From NCBI RefSeq assembly GCF_002332425.1, contig NZ_NRGS01000001.1, forward strand, positions 1-64,000: DNA of 64,000 nucleotides, in the 5' to 3' direction. The notes below the pieces were generated by a model. The model did no database searches, was not told the DNA's origin, and saw only the letters and a list, made by a program, of their open reading frames with translations. This DNA comes from Brachybacterium alimentarium. Lineage in GTDB: Bacteria; Actinomycetota; Actinomycetes; Actinomycetales; Dermabacteraceae. Below, one piece after another: positions 49,063 through 59,331 of this stretch. Each line of letters opens with the position of its first letter. Position 1 is the first letter of the stretch. The translations under genes and the position numbers were made by a program.

Positions 49063-49563
49063 ATGCGCCTGTGGACCCTGCACCCCCGTCACCTCGATCG
49101 CCCGGGCCTGACCGGCTGCTGGCGGGAGTCGCTGCTCGCCCAGGCCGTCCTCGCCGGCAGGACCACGGGCTACCGCTCCCACCCTCAGCTCGAGCGGTTC
49201 CGCGCCCAGGAGGACCCGATCGCCGCCGTCGGCGCCTACCTCGAGGCACTTGCCGAGGAAGCCGCCGAGAGGGGCTACCGCTTCGACCGTTCCCGTATCG
49301 ACCGCCCACGCACGGCGGCGGACCAAGGGGCCGCCGGGCATGGGCCCGACGGGCACGGGGACGACGGCGCGCCTGTATCCGTCGGCCGGATCCCGGTGAC
49401 CGAGGGGCAGATCGCGGTGGAGTGGGAGCATCTGCTGCTCAAGCTGTCCCGACGGGACCCTGAGCGCTGGGAGCGGGAGTCCGCCCGCACCGGGCCCGAG
49501 CTGCACCCGCTGTTCGAGGCGGTCCCCGGAGACGTCGAGCCCTGGGAACGCGCCGCGCGGTGA
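49063..49563 (+). CDS. Pyrimidine dimer DNA glycosylase-family protein (Pyr_excise)
   Basis: A 166-aa protein of the MSMEG_6728/Pyr_excise family, related to T4 endonuclease V. The family start is clear: 'MRLWTLHPRHLDRPGLTGCWRE' pattern, then 'LLAQAVLAGRTTGYRSHPQLERF', with the N-terminal part that in endonuclease V holds the catalytic amine and Glu. A Gly/His/Asp-rich insertion (about 92-112) precedes the conserved 'EWEHLLLKLSRRDP'. The ATG at 49063 has GGAGG eight bases upstream. UV-repair neighbours (uvrA, uvrC, uvrB) make a repair role plausible; activity in this bacterial subgroup is not well proven. Confidence 0.8.
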   Translation: MRLWTLHPRHLDRPGLTGCWRESLLAQAVLAGRTTGYRSHPQLERFRAQEDPIAAVGAYLEALAEEAAERGYRFDRSRIDRPRTAADQGAAGHGPDGHGDDGAPVSVGRIPVTEGQIAVEWEHLLLKLSRRDPERWERESARTGPELHPLFEAVPGDVEPWERAAR

Positions 49564-49626
49564 GGGAGCCCGCCCGGAGCGATGGCTCTGAGCGCCGTCT
49601 CTGAGCGAGAGCTCTGCCCCGGTCCG

Positions 49627-51342
49627 TCACCTCTGCTCGGCGAAGATCGTGGCGAACCTGCCGTCAAGGGCGAGCAGGTCCTCGTAGGTCCCCTGCTCGG
49701 CGACCCGGCCCTCGTCGATGACGTAGATCCGGTCCATCTCCTTGAGGGTCCATGCCCGATGGGAGACGACGATCGTGATCCTGCGGTGCTTCGTCCGCTG
49801 CAGCTCGTGGAAGATCTCCTGCTCGGCCTCCGCGTCGATCGCTGACGTCGGCTCGTCCAGCACCCAGACCGGGGCGTCCCTCAGATATATGCGAGCGAGC
49901 GCGAGCCTCTGCCACTGGCCCCCGGAGATCCCGACACCGCCCCACTGCTCCCCGAGCTGCTGATCCAGAGCATCCGGCATCGCAGCGACCATCTCCGCCG
50001 CGTGCGCGGAGCGCAGGGCGTCCCAGATCTCCGCATCCGTCACGTCCTCCCGGGGAGAGCCGAGGCGGACGGCCTCCCGCACCGTGAGCTCGAAGCGGCC
50101 GAACTCCTGGGTGAGCAGACCGAACCTCGCGAGCCACGCGGCCTCGCTGAGCTCCGAGCGACCCACCCCGTCCAGGAGGACCTCACCTGCTCGGGGCGTC
50201 ACCAGACCGAGCAGTGCGTTGACCGTGGTGGTCTTCCCGGCACCGTTCACCCCGACCAGCGCGATCACCTCACCGAGGCGAGCCTCGATGCTCACGTCGG
50301 TGATCGCGTCGACGGTTCGGCCGCTGTATCGATGCGTGAGATGCTCCCCGCGAAGTTCTCGCACCGCAGGCGCGACCGCGTGCATCCGGCTCGGTCTGCC
50401 CACGGAGAGGAACCGATGGAACCCTCGGGCGAGCGGCAGGGTCTCGATGGCGAGCCCTGCATTCAACCCCGCTCCGGCGGACGCGGTCATCGCCGCCATC
50501 ACCCCGTAGATGCCGGCCACGGCCGGCGACTCGAACCGGGCACCGACGACGACCGAGACGATCGCGCCCCCGAGGAGCAGCGCCGCCACGAGGCCGCTCA
50601 GCAAGCTCCCCGTGATCTGTGGGCGCACCGCCCTGGCCATGATGGAGTCGATCGCCCGCCAGCGATCCGCCACCATCTGCCCGACTCGCTCCGAGGTCCC
50701 CAGACCGGCCAGCTCCGTCGCCGAGCGTTGACGCACGATGAGCTCTCGCAGGTAGCGCTCCCTGTCGTAATGCGGACTGACCGTCTCCCACTGCGATTCC
50801 CAGACGCGCGAGAGATGCCGAGAATAGATCAGCGGAGGGATGAGGGCGATGAGGGTGAGCACACCGGCGAGCGGGCTGAACGCGAAGACGGCGGCGATGA
50901 CTCCGAGCGAGGACAGCAGTGCCATCAGCGCATCCATGTACTGCTTGAAGGACCAGGCGATGCCCTCTCCGATGGCGCGGGAGTGCCGCTCCACCTGGGA
51001 GGCGACCGCGGAGTTGACCAGTTCTTCCGGTGGGATCCGCGATGCTTCGCGGACGAGCGAGGAGTTCAGCTCGGCCTGCAGCCGCTGGGCGGCACGGTGC
51101 TGGAGGTCGCCGCATATCGACGATGCCGACGGACTCAGCCCGACCACCAGGATCATGGCGAGGAGCAGGCCTGCCACGTCGACAAGACGTTCCGTGTCCC
51201 CGAGCGCCGAGATCAGTGCCGCGATGAGCAGGACCTGCAGCGCAGGCACGGCGGCCAGGGCCAGCGACAGCAGCGTCGTCGAGATGATCAGGAACGGAGC
51301 CGCCGACACGGCGCGCCGGGAGACCCACGCGATGGTCCGCAC
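49627..51342 (-). CDS. ABC transporter, fused membrane and ATPase domains
   Basis: A 571-aa half-transporter of the exporter type, working as a dimer. The membrane domain (about 15-310) has six hydrophobic helices. The ATPase domain (about 330-571) has Walker A 'GVNGAGKTTTVN', Q-loop 'LLTQEFGRF', Walker B 'VWVLDEPTSAID' and switch His in 'IVVSHRAW'. The signature is 'GVGISGGQWQRLAL' in place of LSGGQ, like peptide and bacteriocin exporters. No peptidase domain, partner ABC gene or precursor peptide is adjacent, so the substrate is unknown. GTG start with GGAGG four bases upstream. It sits alone in an otherwise DNA-repair neighbourhood, which hints at acquisition. Confidence 0.88.
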   Translation of the reverse strand: MRTIAWVSRRAVSAAPFLIISTTLLSLALAAVPALQVLLIAALISALGDTERLVDVAGLLLAMILVVGLSPSASSICGDLQHRAAQRLQAELNSSLVREASRIPPEELVNSAVASQVERHSRAIGEGIAWSFKQYMDALMALLSSLGVIAAVFAFSPLAGVLTLIALIPPLIYSRHLSRVWESQWETVSPHYDRERYLRELIVRQRSATELAGLGTSERVGQMVADRWRAIDSIMARAVRPQITGSLLSGLVAALLLGGAIVSVVVGARFESPAVAGIYGVMAAMTASAGAGLNAGLAIETLPLARGFHRFLSVGRPSRMHAVAPAVRELRGEHLTHRYSGRTVDAITDVSIEARLGEVIALVGVNGAGKTTTVNALLGLVTPRAGEVLLDGVGRSELSEAAWLARFGLLTQEFGRFELTVREAVRLGSPREDVTDAEIWDALRSAHAAEMVAAMPDALDQQLGEQWGGVGISGGQWQRLALARIYLRDAPVWVLDEPTSAIDAEAEQEIFHELQRTKHRRITIVVSHRAWTLKEMDRIYVIDEGRVAEQGTYEDLLALDGRFATIFAEQR

Positions 51343-51371
51343 GTGCCCTCCCCCGTCGTCGACGTCGAGCT

Positions 51372-51398
51372 GTCCGGTTCGCTGCGGACGAACCGGAC
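51372..51398 (-). terminator. Hairpin after uvrB
   Basis: GTCCGGTTCG (51372-51381) and CGAACCGGAC (51389-51398) form a perfect 10-bp stem with a seven-base loop, 16 bases beyond the uvrB stop and just upstream of the ABC exporter gene. It can end uvrB transcription. Confidence 0.65.
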
Positions 51399-51413
51399 GA
51401 GTCTCTCACGTCG

Positions 51414-53519
<2,106 letters not shown>

Positions 53520-53570
53520 GATCCGAGCCTACGTCCCGTCTCCGACACACGAAACGACGCGATGCCGGAG

Positions 53571-54212
53571 TCAGCGCACGGCGGAATCCTCTGCCTGCTG
53601 GAGCACCGCGCCCAGCGCCCGGTCCGCGCGGCGGGCGAGGACCTCCCGGTCCCCGGTGTTGAGGATCAGCCGATCGGCGCGCCGGATCCGCTCGAGATCG
53701 GTGACCTGAGCCGCCATGATCGACTCGACATAGGTGCGGTCCCGGCCACGATCACGCACCACGCGATCGATGCGGTCCTCCCGCCGGGCCAGCACCGCGA
53801 TGACGGCCAGATAGTCGTCCTCGTGGTCCTTCTCCAGCAGCAGCGGACTGTCATGCACCACCAGCGTCTCCCCCGCCAGCACCGCGGCACGCTCCTCGGC
53901 GGCGACCGCCTCGTCGACCCGGCCCAGCACGATCGCCTCGAGCGCTGCGCGGGCCTCGTCATCGGCGAAGACCAGGGTCGCGAGGGCCGCACGATCGATC
54001 GTCCCCTGACGATCCCGATAGCGCTCCCCGAAGCGGTCGACGGCTTCCTCGACCCCCGCGCCGGGCACGTCCAGCACAGCACGTGAATGCGCATCGAGGT
54101 CGACCACGCGGTGCCCGGCCCGACGCCATTGCTCGGCCACGGTGGACTTCCCCGAGCCGATGCCGCCGGTCAGGCCGATGCGGAGCAGGGACGAGGGCGA
54201 GGACGCGGTCAT
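53571..54212 (-). CDS. coaE: Dephospho-CoA kinase
   Basis: CoaE, 213 aa, last step of coenzyme A synthesis: phosphorylates dephospho-CoA. P-loop 'GLTGGIGSGKSTVAEQW', substrate part 'VVDLDAHSRAVLD', and 'HDSPLLLEKDHEDDYLAVIAV' pattern near the lid. Length is normal. The ATG at 54212 has no Shine-Dalgarno, but TACGAT (54219-54224, minus strand) lies six bases upstream as a -10, so a leaderless mRNA is likely. The neighbouring order uvrB-coaE is conserved in actinobacteria. Confidence 0.94.
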   Translation of the reverse strand: MTASSPSSLLRIGLTGGIGSGKSTVAEQWRRAGHRVVDLDAHSRAVLDVPGAGVEEAVDRFGERYRDRQGTIDRAALATLVFADDEARAALEAIVLGRVDEAVAAEERAAVLAGETLVVHDSPLLLEKDHEDDYLAVIAVLARREDRIDRVVRDRGRDRTYVESIMAAQVTDLERIRRADRLILNTGDREVLARRADRALGAVLQQAEDSAVR

Positions 54213-54240
54213 AGCGCGATCGTACGGCGTGATCGGACGC

Positions 54241-54276
54241 CTCAGATAGCTCAGATGGCTCAGACGGCTCACTCGC
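54241..54276. repeat. Degenerate 9-bp tandem repeat, four units
   Basis: Units CTCAGATAG, CTCAGATGG, CTCAGACGG and CTCACTCGC follow each other between the divergent coaE and TRIC genes. They lie roughly 30-65 bases upstream of the coaE start, so they could overlap its -35 region. Confidence 0.6.
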
Positions 54277-54394
54277 GTCGGATCATTCGGACGCGCCGGA
54301 GGAGCTGGCGGCCCGGCCCCCACGAAGAGCCCGGCGGACGACTCCGTCCGCGGACGGCGGGCCGCCCGCCCTCGCCGCGGGCTACCGTCGAGGC

Positions 54395-55366
54395 GTGGAC
54401 CCCCTCGAGCTGCTCATCTCCAATGACTTCCTGCGCGTGCTGGATCTCATCGGCGTGTTCGTCATGGGAGTGGCGTCGGGAGCCCTGGCCGCCCGGCTCA
54501 AATTCGATGCCGTGGGCTTCGCGATCATCGGGATCGCCGCCGGACTCGGCGGCGGTCTGGTGCGAGACCTGATCCTCGACTACGGGACTCCGGCGGCGTT
54601 CGACGGCCCCTGGTACCTGGCCTGCGCACTCGCCGGCTCGCTGTTCTCGTTCCTGATCTCCCCGGAGGGCCCGTGGTGGCGCCGTACGGTGACGGCGCTG
54701 GACATCGCGGCGATGGGGCTGTGGGCCGCGACCGGCACGGCGAAATCCATGGGATACGGGCTGGATCCGCTGCCGGCGATCCTGCTGGGGATCACCAGCG
54801 CCGTCGGCGGAGGCGTGATCCGTGATGTGCTCGTCGGCCGCATCCCGGCGATCTTCGGCGGCGGCCCCCTGTATGCGACCGGGGCGCTCGTGACCGCGAT
54901 CATCACGTGGGTCGTGATCGCGCTCGGCATCCCGTCGCCGTTCGTGCTCGTCGCCGTAGCGCTCGGAGCGCTGCTGGCGGGTCTCGCGTCGTGGCGGCGC
55001 TGGTCGCTGCCCAAGCACGGTGAGTGGGAGGTGACCATGTCGGCCTCGCAGCTGAAGGCACTGGTGCGCCGCACCCGACGCTCCGAACGGGAGCGGGTGG
55101 CTCTGGAGACCGGCGCGATCCCGGTGATCGATGCGACCACCGACGACCTCGCCGATGACGTGAGCTTCCTGGACCCTGATTCCGGCCAGTACGCCGAGCG
55201 CACCTTCCACGACGGCGATCACACGGAGGGGCACGACCGCTCCGCCGGACGCGTCGTGGGCACCCAGGGCCAGGCGAGCACCGACGGCGACGCGACCGTG
55301 GGGCCGAACCGGGGCGACGCCGATGAGCAGGCCGACGAGCAGGAACCACCTGCCGAGGAACTGTGA
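54395..55366 (+). CDS. TRIC-type cation channel family protein with long C-terminal tail
   Basis: Prokaryotic TRIC (UPF0126/YadS) family, trimeric potassium-selective channels. The membrane part (about 10-210) has seven helices in two inverted repeats, each with its glycine-rich kink: 'AAGLGGGLVRDLI' (49-60) and 'SAVGGGVIRDVLVG' (135-148). Members are usually 200-220 residues. Here a hydrophilic, increasingly acidic tail of about 110 residues is added, with 'LVRRTRRSERERV' first and Asp/Glu-rich sequence at the end. GTG start, preceded by TACCGT (54383-54388) as a possible -10 for a leaderless mRNA. Confidence 0.85.
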   Translation: MDPLELLISNDFLRVLDLIGVFVMGVASGALAARLKFDAVGFAIIGIAAGLGGGLVRDLILDYGTPAAFDGPWYLACALAGSLFSFLISPEGPWWRRTVTALDIAAMGLWAATGTAKSMGYGLDPLPAILLGITSAVGGGVIRDVLVGRIPAIFGGGPLYATGALVTAIITWVVIALGIPSPFVLVAVALGALLAGLASWRRWSLPKHGEWEVTMSASQLKALVRRTRRSERERVALETGAIPVIDATTDDLADDVSFLDPDSGQYAERTFHDGDHTEGHDRSAGRVVGTQGQASTDGDATVGPNRGDADEQADEQEPPAEEL

Positions 55367-55378
55367 CCATCCGACCTG

Positions 55379-55416
55379 CTGAACCCCGCAAACCTCAGTC
55401 TCAACATGGGGTTCAG
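55379..55416. terminator. Hairpin between TRIC gene and aroD
   Basis: CTGAACCCC (55379-55387) and GGGGTTCAG (55408-55416) form a perfect 9-bp stem with a 20-base loop, 12 bases beyond the TRIC stop. The genes converge here. Confidence 0.5.
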
Positions 55417-55464
55417 GGTTACTCGAGCGCCCACGGCTTCAACCTCAACGTGAGCTTCAGGCTT
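55399..55464. repeat. Two imperfect 22-bp repeats with CCTCAA...TTCAGG half sites
   Basis: 55399-55420 and 55443-55464 share CTCAAC-TG-G-TTCAGG-TT, 44 bases apart. The second copy has CCTCAA and TTCAGG as an inverted pair 19 bases across, which looks like a MerR/SoxR-type operator. It lies between two converging genes, so there is no obvious gene to control. Confidence 0.45.
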
Positions 55465-55546
55465 GGGGGCGTCCCTGCAGGTCGGCGCGGCACATCGGCA
55501 CTGCTCCGCGCCGAGCCGGTGCTGCGCCGGTGAGGTGCGGGTGATG

Positions 55547-56350
55547 TCAGGGGCGCAGCAGCTCGAGCATCCGGGCGACATCGTCCGCCTCGAGCTGGCC
55601 CGGCGCCGAGCGGGGCCCGGCGGTCGCGAAGGTCGCTGCGCTGCCGAAGGTCTCGGCCGCGACCCGGCTGGCGACGCCGAGGGGCCCCATGCTGATCGCG
55701 ATGTGCGGCCCGGCCCCTTCCGAGGCGACCGTGAGGCTCGCGGACATCAGCGTCAGGACGTCCCGCGGGGTCTGCGGCGTCACAGCGATCTTCGGGACGT
55801 CCGCCCCGAGGCGTCGCTGGGAGCGCAGCAGCTCGCACAGCTCCTCCTCCTCGGGCGTGCCCTCGAAGTCGTGGTACGACCCCACCACGACCACGCCGTT
55901 GCGATGCGCGGTCGAGACCACGCGGGACACGATCGCCGGGGCCCGTGAGGTCTCCACGTCGATCATGTCGACCTGTGACTGCGTGCCGGCGCGCCGCTCC
56001 CCCATCAGGGCCTCGAGCAGCACGGCCAGATCGATGTCGCGGATCTGCCGGCCGCCTCCCTCCGCGGAGGTCCTCACGGTCGCCAGCAGCGCGCGGTCCG
56101 GGCCGAGCGCGGCCCGCAGCCGCGGGAGCGTGGCGAGCACGACGTCCCGATGGTCCTCGGCGTCGTCGAGATCGGGGCGGAAGAGATCGATCCGCCATTC
56201 GATGATGCGCGCCGGGGTCGCGACCGCCGCAGCGGCCTGCTCCATGACGGCGTCGTGGTCATCGCCCACCAGGGGCACGATGATCTCGGGGCGCGCACGC
56301 CCGAGCTCGATGCCTCGTACGGTGGCCGTGATCGGGATGCTCTCGGTCAT
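55547..56350 (-). CDS. aroD: 3-dehydroquinate dehydratase, type I
   Basis: A 267-aa type I dehydroquinase, third step of the shikimate pathway, using a Schiff base. The key residues are visible: Glu51 in 'IIEWRIDLFR', His160 in 'VGSYHDFEGTP' and the Schiff-base Lys187 in 'VPKIAVTPQT'. Actinobacterial aro operons more often carry the unrelated type II enzyme (aroQ) here. The ATG at 56350 is preceded by GGGAGGAA; the upstream ATG in frame is part of that ribosome site. It lies 11 bases after aroB and is the last gene of the operon. Confidence 0.95.
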   Translation of the reverse strand: MTESIPITATVRGIELGRARPEIIVPLVGDDHDAVMEQAAAAVATPARIIEWRIDLFRPDLDDAEDHRDVVLATLPRLRAALGPDRALLATVRTSAEGGGRQIRDIDLAVLLEALMGERRAGTQSQVDMIDVETSRAPAIVSRVVSTAHRNGVVVVGSYHDFEGTPEEEELCELLRSQRRLGADVPKIAVTPQTPRDVLTLMSASLTVASEGAGPHIAISMGPLGVASRVAAETFGSAATFATAGPRSAPGQLEADDVARMLELLRP

Positions 56351-56361
56351 CGGTTCCTCCC

Positions 56362-57444
56362 TCATTCAGCAGTGATCGCCGCGTAGGCGGACAGCAGCAG
56401 GACAGGATCGGGGCCCTCGAGCCGAGTCACCTTGCCGACCCGGTCCAGGACGACGAAGCGCAGCACGCCGGCGCGGGTCTTCTTGTCGCGCTTCATCGCG
56501 TCCTCGAGCTTCGGCCACTGGCGGTCGCGGTAGGTGGTGGGCAGTCCGAGAGAGGTGAGCACGGAGCGGTGGCGGTCCACGTCGGCCTCCGAGAGCTTGC
56601 CCGCGAGGTGGGAGAGCTCGGCGGCGAACATCATGCCGACCGACACGGCCGCTCCATGGCGCCACTGGTAGCGCTCGTTGCGCTCGATGGCGTGGGCGAG
56701 CGTGTGGCCGTAGTTGAGGATCTCGCGGTTGCCCTGCTCGGTGAGGTCCTCGGAGACCACCTCGGCCTTGATCCGGATCTTGCGTTCGACGACCTCCCGG
56801 AAGGCATCGGTGGACACGTCGAGCACGGCCTGCGGGTCCTCCTCGATGATCTCGAGGATCCGCTCATCGGCGATGAATCCGCCCTTGACCACCTCGGCGA
56901 GGCCGGCGGCGACATCATGCGCGCCGAGGCCCGCGAGCACGTCCAGGTCGGCCACGACGGCGATCGGCGGGTGGAAGGCGCCGACGAGGTTCTTGCCCTC
57001 GGAGGTGTTGATCCCGGTCTTGCCGCCCACGGCTGCGTCCACCATCGCGGCGACCGTGGTGGGGACCTGCAGCACGTCGATGCCGCGCAGCCAGGAGGCG
57101 GCCACGAAGCCGGCCAGGTCGGTCGCGGCGCCGCCGCCGAGCCCCACCACGAGGTCGCCGCGGCCGATCTCGGCCTGTCCGCACACTCCCCACAGGAAGC
57201 CGGCGACCTGGGCGGTCTTGGCCTCTTCGCCGTCGGGGACCTCGGCGGCGAAGGCTTCGCGCCCGCTGTCCACGATCGCGGAGCGCACCTCGTCGGCGAC
57301 CTCGCGCAGGCTCGGCTGGTGCACGATGACCACGCGTCGCACGCGGTCGGGGATCAGGCCCGGGATCGACTCCAGGATCCCGCGGCCGACGTGCACCTCG
57401 TATCCGCCGGTCGGGGTGGTCACAGGGATCACGGTCGTGCTCAT
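56362..57444 (-). CDS. aroB: 3-dehydroquinate synthase
   Basis: AroB, 360 aa, NAD- and metal-dependent cyclisation of DAHP to 3-dehydroquinate. Nucleotide motif 'VVGLGGGAATDLAGFVAASWLRG' pattern, 'QVPTTVAAMVDAAVGGKTGIN', metal-binding Glu in 'LAEVVKGGF' and His in 'LNYGHTLAHAIE' and 'WRHGAAVSVGM'. The ATG overlaps the aroK stop (ATGA). It follows aroC and aroK in the standard order. Confidence 0.97.
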   Translation of the reverse strand: MSTTVIPVTTPTGGYEVHVGRGILESIPGLIPDRVRRVVIVHQPSLREVADEVRSAIVDSGREAFAAEVPDGEEAKTAQVAGFLWGVCGQAEIGRGDLVVGLGGGAATDLAGFVAASWLRGIDVLQVPTTVAAMVDAAVGGKTGINTSEGKNLVGAFHPPIAVVADLDVLAGLGAHDVAAGLAEVVKGGFIADERILEIIEEDPQAVLDVSTDAFREVVERKIRIKAEVVSEDLTEQGNREILNYGHTLAHAIERNERYQWRHGAAVSVGMMFAAELSHLAGKLSEADVDRHRSVLTSLGLPTTYRDRQWPKLEDAMKRDKKTRAGVLRFVVLDRVGKVTRLEGPDPVLLLSAYAAITAE

Positions 57445-57995
57445 GAATCCTCCTTCTCCGGGGCGGCCAGGAGGTCCTGCCCCATCATGTCGGTGATGCC
57501 GCGCGCGACAGCGGCGGCGCTGCCGCGGCCGGCGTCGATGCGCCAGCGGGCCAGGTCCTGGTGGACGGGGTCACGTTCGAGGGCGAGCTCGCGCCAGCGG
57601 ACCATGGGATCGGCGTCGCCGGCGAGCAGGGGGCGGCCGCTGCCCCGGCCGAGCCGGACGGCGGCGAGCTCCGGGGAGATCTCGAGCAGCACGAGGGGGC
57701 CGCCGCGGAGCAGCTCCCGCGACGCGGGGTGCATCGCCGCTCCCCCGCCCAGGGCGAGCACGCCCCGGCAGGTTTTGAGAGCGCGAGCGAGCATCTGCGC
57801 CTCGAGCTCGCGGAAGCCGGGCTCCCCCTCGGTGCGGAAGATCTCCGGGATGGGGCGTCCGGCCTCGGCGACGATCATCGCGTCGAGATCGTCGAAGGGG
57901 ACCTCGAGGCGGGCGGCGAGCACTCTGCCGACGCTGGTCTTGCCGGCCCCCATCGGGCCGAGCAGGATCACGGCCGGGCCGACGAGGTCGGTCAC
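57441..57995 (-). CDS. aroK: Shikimate kinase
   Basis: AroK, 184 aa, phosphorylates shikimate at O3. P-loop '[14 protein letters not shown]' (about 13-26), the substrate Asp pair in '[11 protein letters not shown]', shikimate-binding Arg in 'GEPGFRELE', '[10 protein letters not shown]' and the lid Arg in 'GSGRPLLAG'. The GTG at 57995 overlaps the aroC stop (GTGA), and its own stop overlaps the aroB start (ATGA). Confidence 0.96.
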   Translation of the reverse strand: MTDLVGPAVILLGPMGAGKTSVGRVLAARLEVPFDDLDAMIVAEAGRPIPEIFRTEGEPGFRELEAQMLARALKTCRGVLALGGGAAMHPASRELLRGGPLVLLEISPELAAVRLGRGSGRPLLAGDADPMVRWRELALERDPVHQDLARWRIDAGRGSAAAVARGITDMMGQDLLAAPEKEDS

Positions 57996-59242
57996 GATGC
58001 TGCGCCCGCGCCACCGCCCACGATCCGGGACTGCAGATCCACCGTGCCCGCCAGATGGGCACGGATCTCCTCGACGCTGTCCCCGCCGGTCTTCTCCAGC
58101 AGTGCGTCGACCAGGGTGAGAGCGACGACGGCCTCCGCGATCACCGCGGCGGGCGCGACCGCGCAGACGTCCGAGCGCTGGTGGTTCGCGGTGGTCTGCT
58201 CGCCGGTGGCGACATCGATGGTGCGCAGCGCGCGCGGGACGGTGGAGATCGGCTTGAGCGCTCCTCGGACCCGCAGCACCTGACCGTTGGTCATGCCGCC
58301 CTCGAGGCCTCCGGCGCGGTTCGTGGCCCGCGGGACGTCCTGCCCGGCGTCCGCCGCGTCGCCGATGAGGATCTCGTCGTGGGCGACGGAGCCGCGGCGG
58401 GCCGCGGTGGCGAAGCCGTCGCCGATCTCGACGCCCTTCATGGCCTGGATGGACATGACCGCCTGGGCGAGGCGGCCGTCGAGCTTGCGATCCCACTGGG
58501 TGTGCGAGCCGAGCCCCACGGGCAGGCCGTAGGCGAGCACCTCGACGACGCCGCCGAGGGTGTCGCCGTCGGCCTTCGCGGCGTCGACCTCGCTGACCAT
58601 CTCGGCGGAGGTCTCGGCGTGGAAGCAGCGCAGCGGATCCGCGTCCAGAGCGGCGCCGTCCTCGGGGGCCGGCAGCGGAGCGTCCTCGGGGACCCGCACG
58701 GAGCCGACGGAGAGGGTGTGGGAGACGAGGCGGATGCCTGCGGTCTGCTCGAGGATCGCGGCGGCCACGCGGCCAGCGACCACGCGAGCGGCGGTCTCTC
58801 GCGCGCTCGCGCGCTCCAGGATCGGACGGGCCTCGTCCAGGCCGTACTTGAGCATGCCGGAGAGATCGGCGTGACCGGGACGGGGACGGGTCAGCGGGCG
58901 GTTCCGGGCGATCTCGCGCTCGTCGCCGGTGCCGGCATCCACCAGGAGGTCCTCGCGGGGCACCGGATCCGCGCTCATGACCTTCTCCCACTTGGGCCAT
59001 TCCGAGTTCGCGATCTCGATCGCGATCGGAGAGCCGAGCGTGTGCCCGTGACGGAGGCCGCCGTGGATCGTCAGCACGTCCTGCTCGAACTTCTGCCGGC
59101 TGCCGCGGCCATGCCCGAGCCGCCGTCGGGCGAGAGCCGCCTTCAGGTCGTCACTGGTCAGCTCGATCCCGGCGGGGACGCCGTCGAGCAGGGAGATGAG
59201 GGAAGGGCCATGGGATTCCCCGGCCGTGAGCCAGCGCAACAT
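57992..59242 (-). CDS. aroC: Chorismate synthase
   Basis: AroC, 416 aa, FMN-dependent last step to chorismate. It has the conserved start '[19 protein letters not shown]', FMN/substrate blocks '[11 protein letters not shown]' and '[11 protein letters not shown]', '[16 protein letters not shown]' and the C-terminal '[15 protein letters not shown]'. The ATG at 59242 gives the usual N terminus (Met-Leu-Arg-Trp). First gene of aroC-K-B-D, all linked by short or overlapping junctions. It follows the terminator of the upstream secreted-protein gene. Confidence 0.97.
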   Translation of the reverse strand: MLRWLTAGESHGPSLISLLDGVPAGIELTSDDLKAALARRRLGHGRGSRQKFEQDVLTIHGGLRHGHTLGSPIAIEIANSEWPKWEKVMSADPVPREDLLVDAGTGDEREIARNRPLTRPRPGHADLSGMLKYGLDEARPILERASARETAARVVAGRVAAAILEQTAGIRLVSHTLSVGSVRVPEDAPLPAPEDGAALDADPLRCFHAETSAEMVSEVDAAKADGDTLGGVVEVLAYGLPVGLGSHTQWDRKLDGRLAQAVMSIQAMKGVEIGDGFATAARRGSVAHDEILIGDAADAGQDVPRATNRAGGLEGGMTNGQVLRVRGALKPISTVPRALRTIDVATGEQTTANHQRSDVCAVAPAAVIAEAVVALTLVDALLEKTGGDSVEEIRAHLAGTVDLQSRIVGGGAGAAS

Positions 59243-59273
59243 GGGGCCGATTCTCTCATGACGACGGCGTGCA

Positions 59274-59310
59274 CCGGGTGGGCGTCCGTGCTGCACGGAC
59301 GCCCACCCGG
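59274..59310 (-). terminator. Strong terminator after the secreted-protein gene
   Basis: A perfect 17-bp stem (59274-59290 with 59294-59310) and a three-base loop CTG, 21 bases beyond the stop of the minus-strand secreted-protein gene and just upstream of aroC. It insulates the aro operon. Confidence 0.75.
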
Positions 59311-59331
59311 ATCCTTCTCACGATGCGGCGT

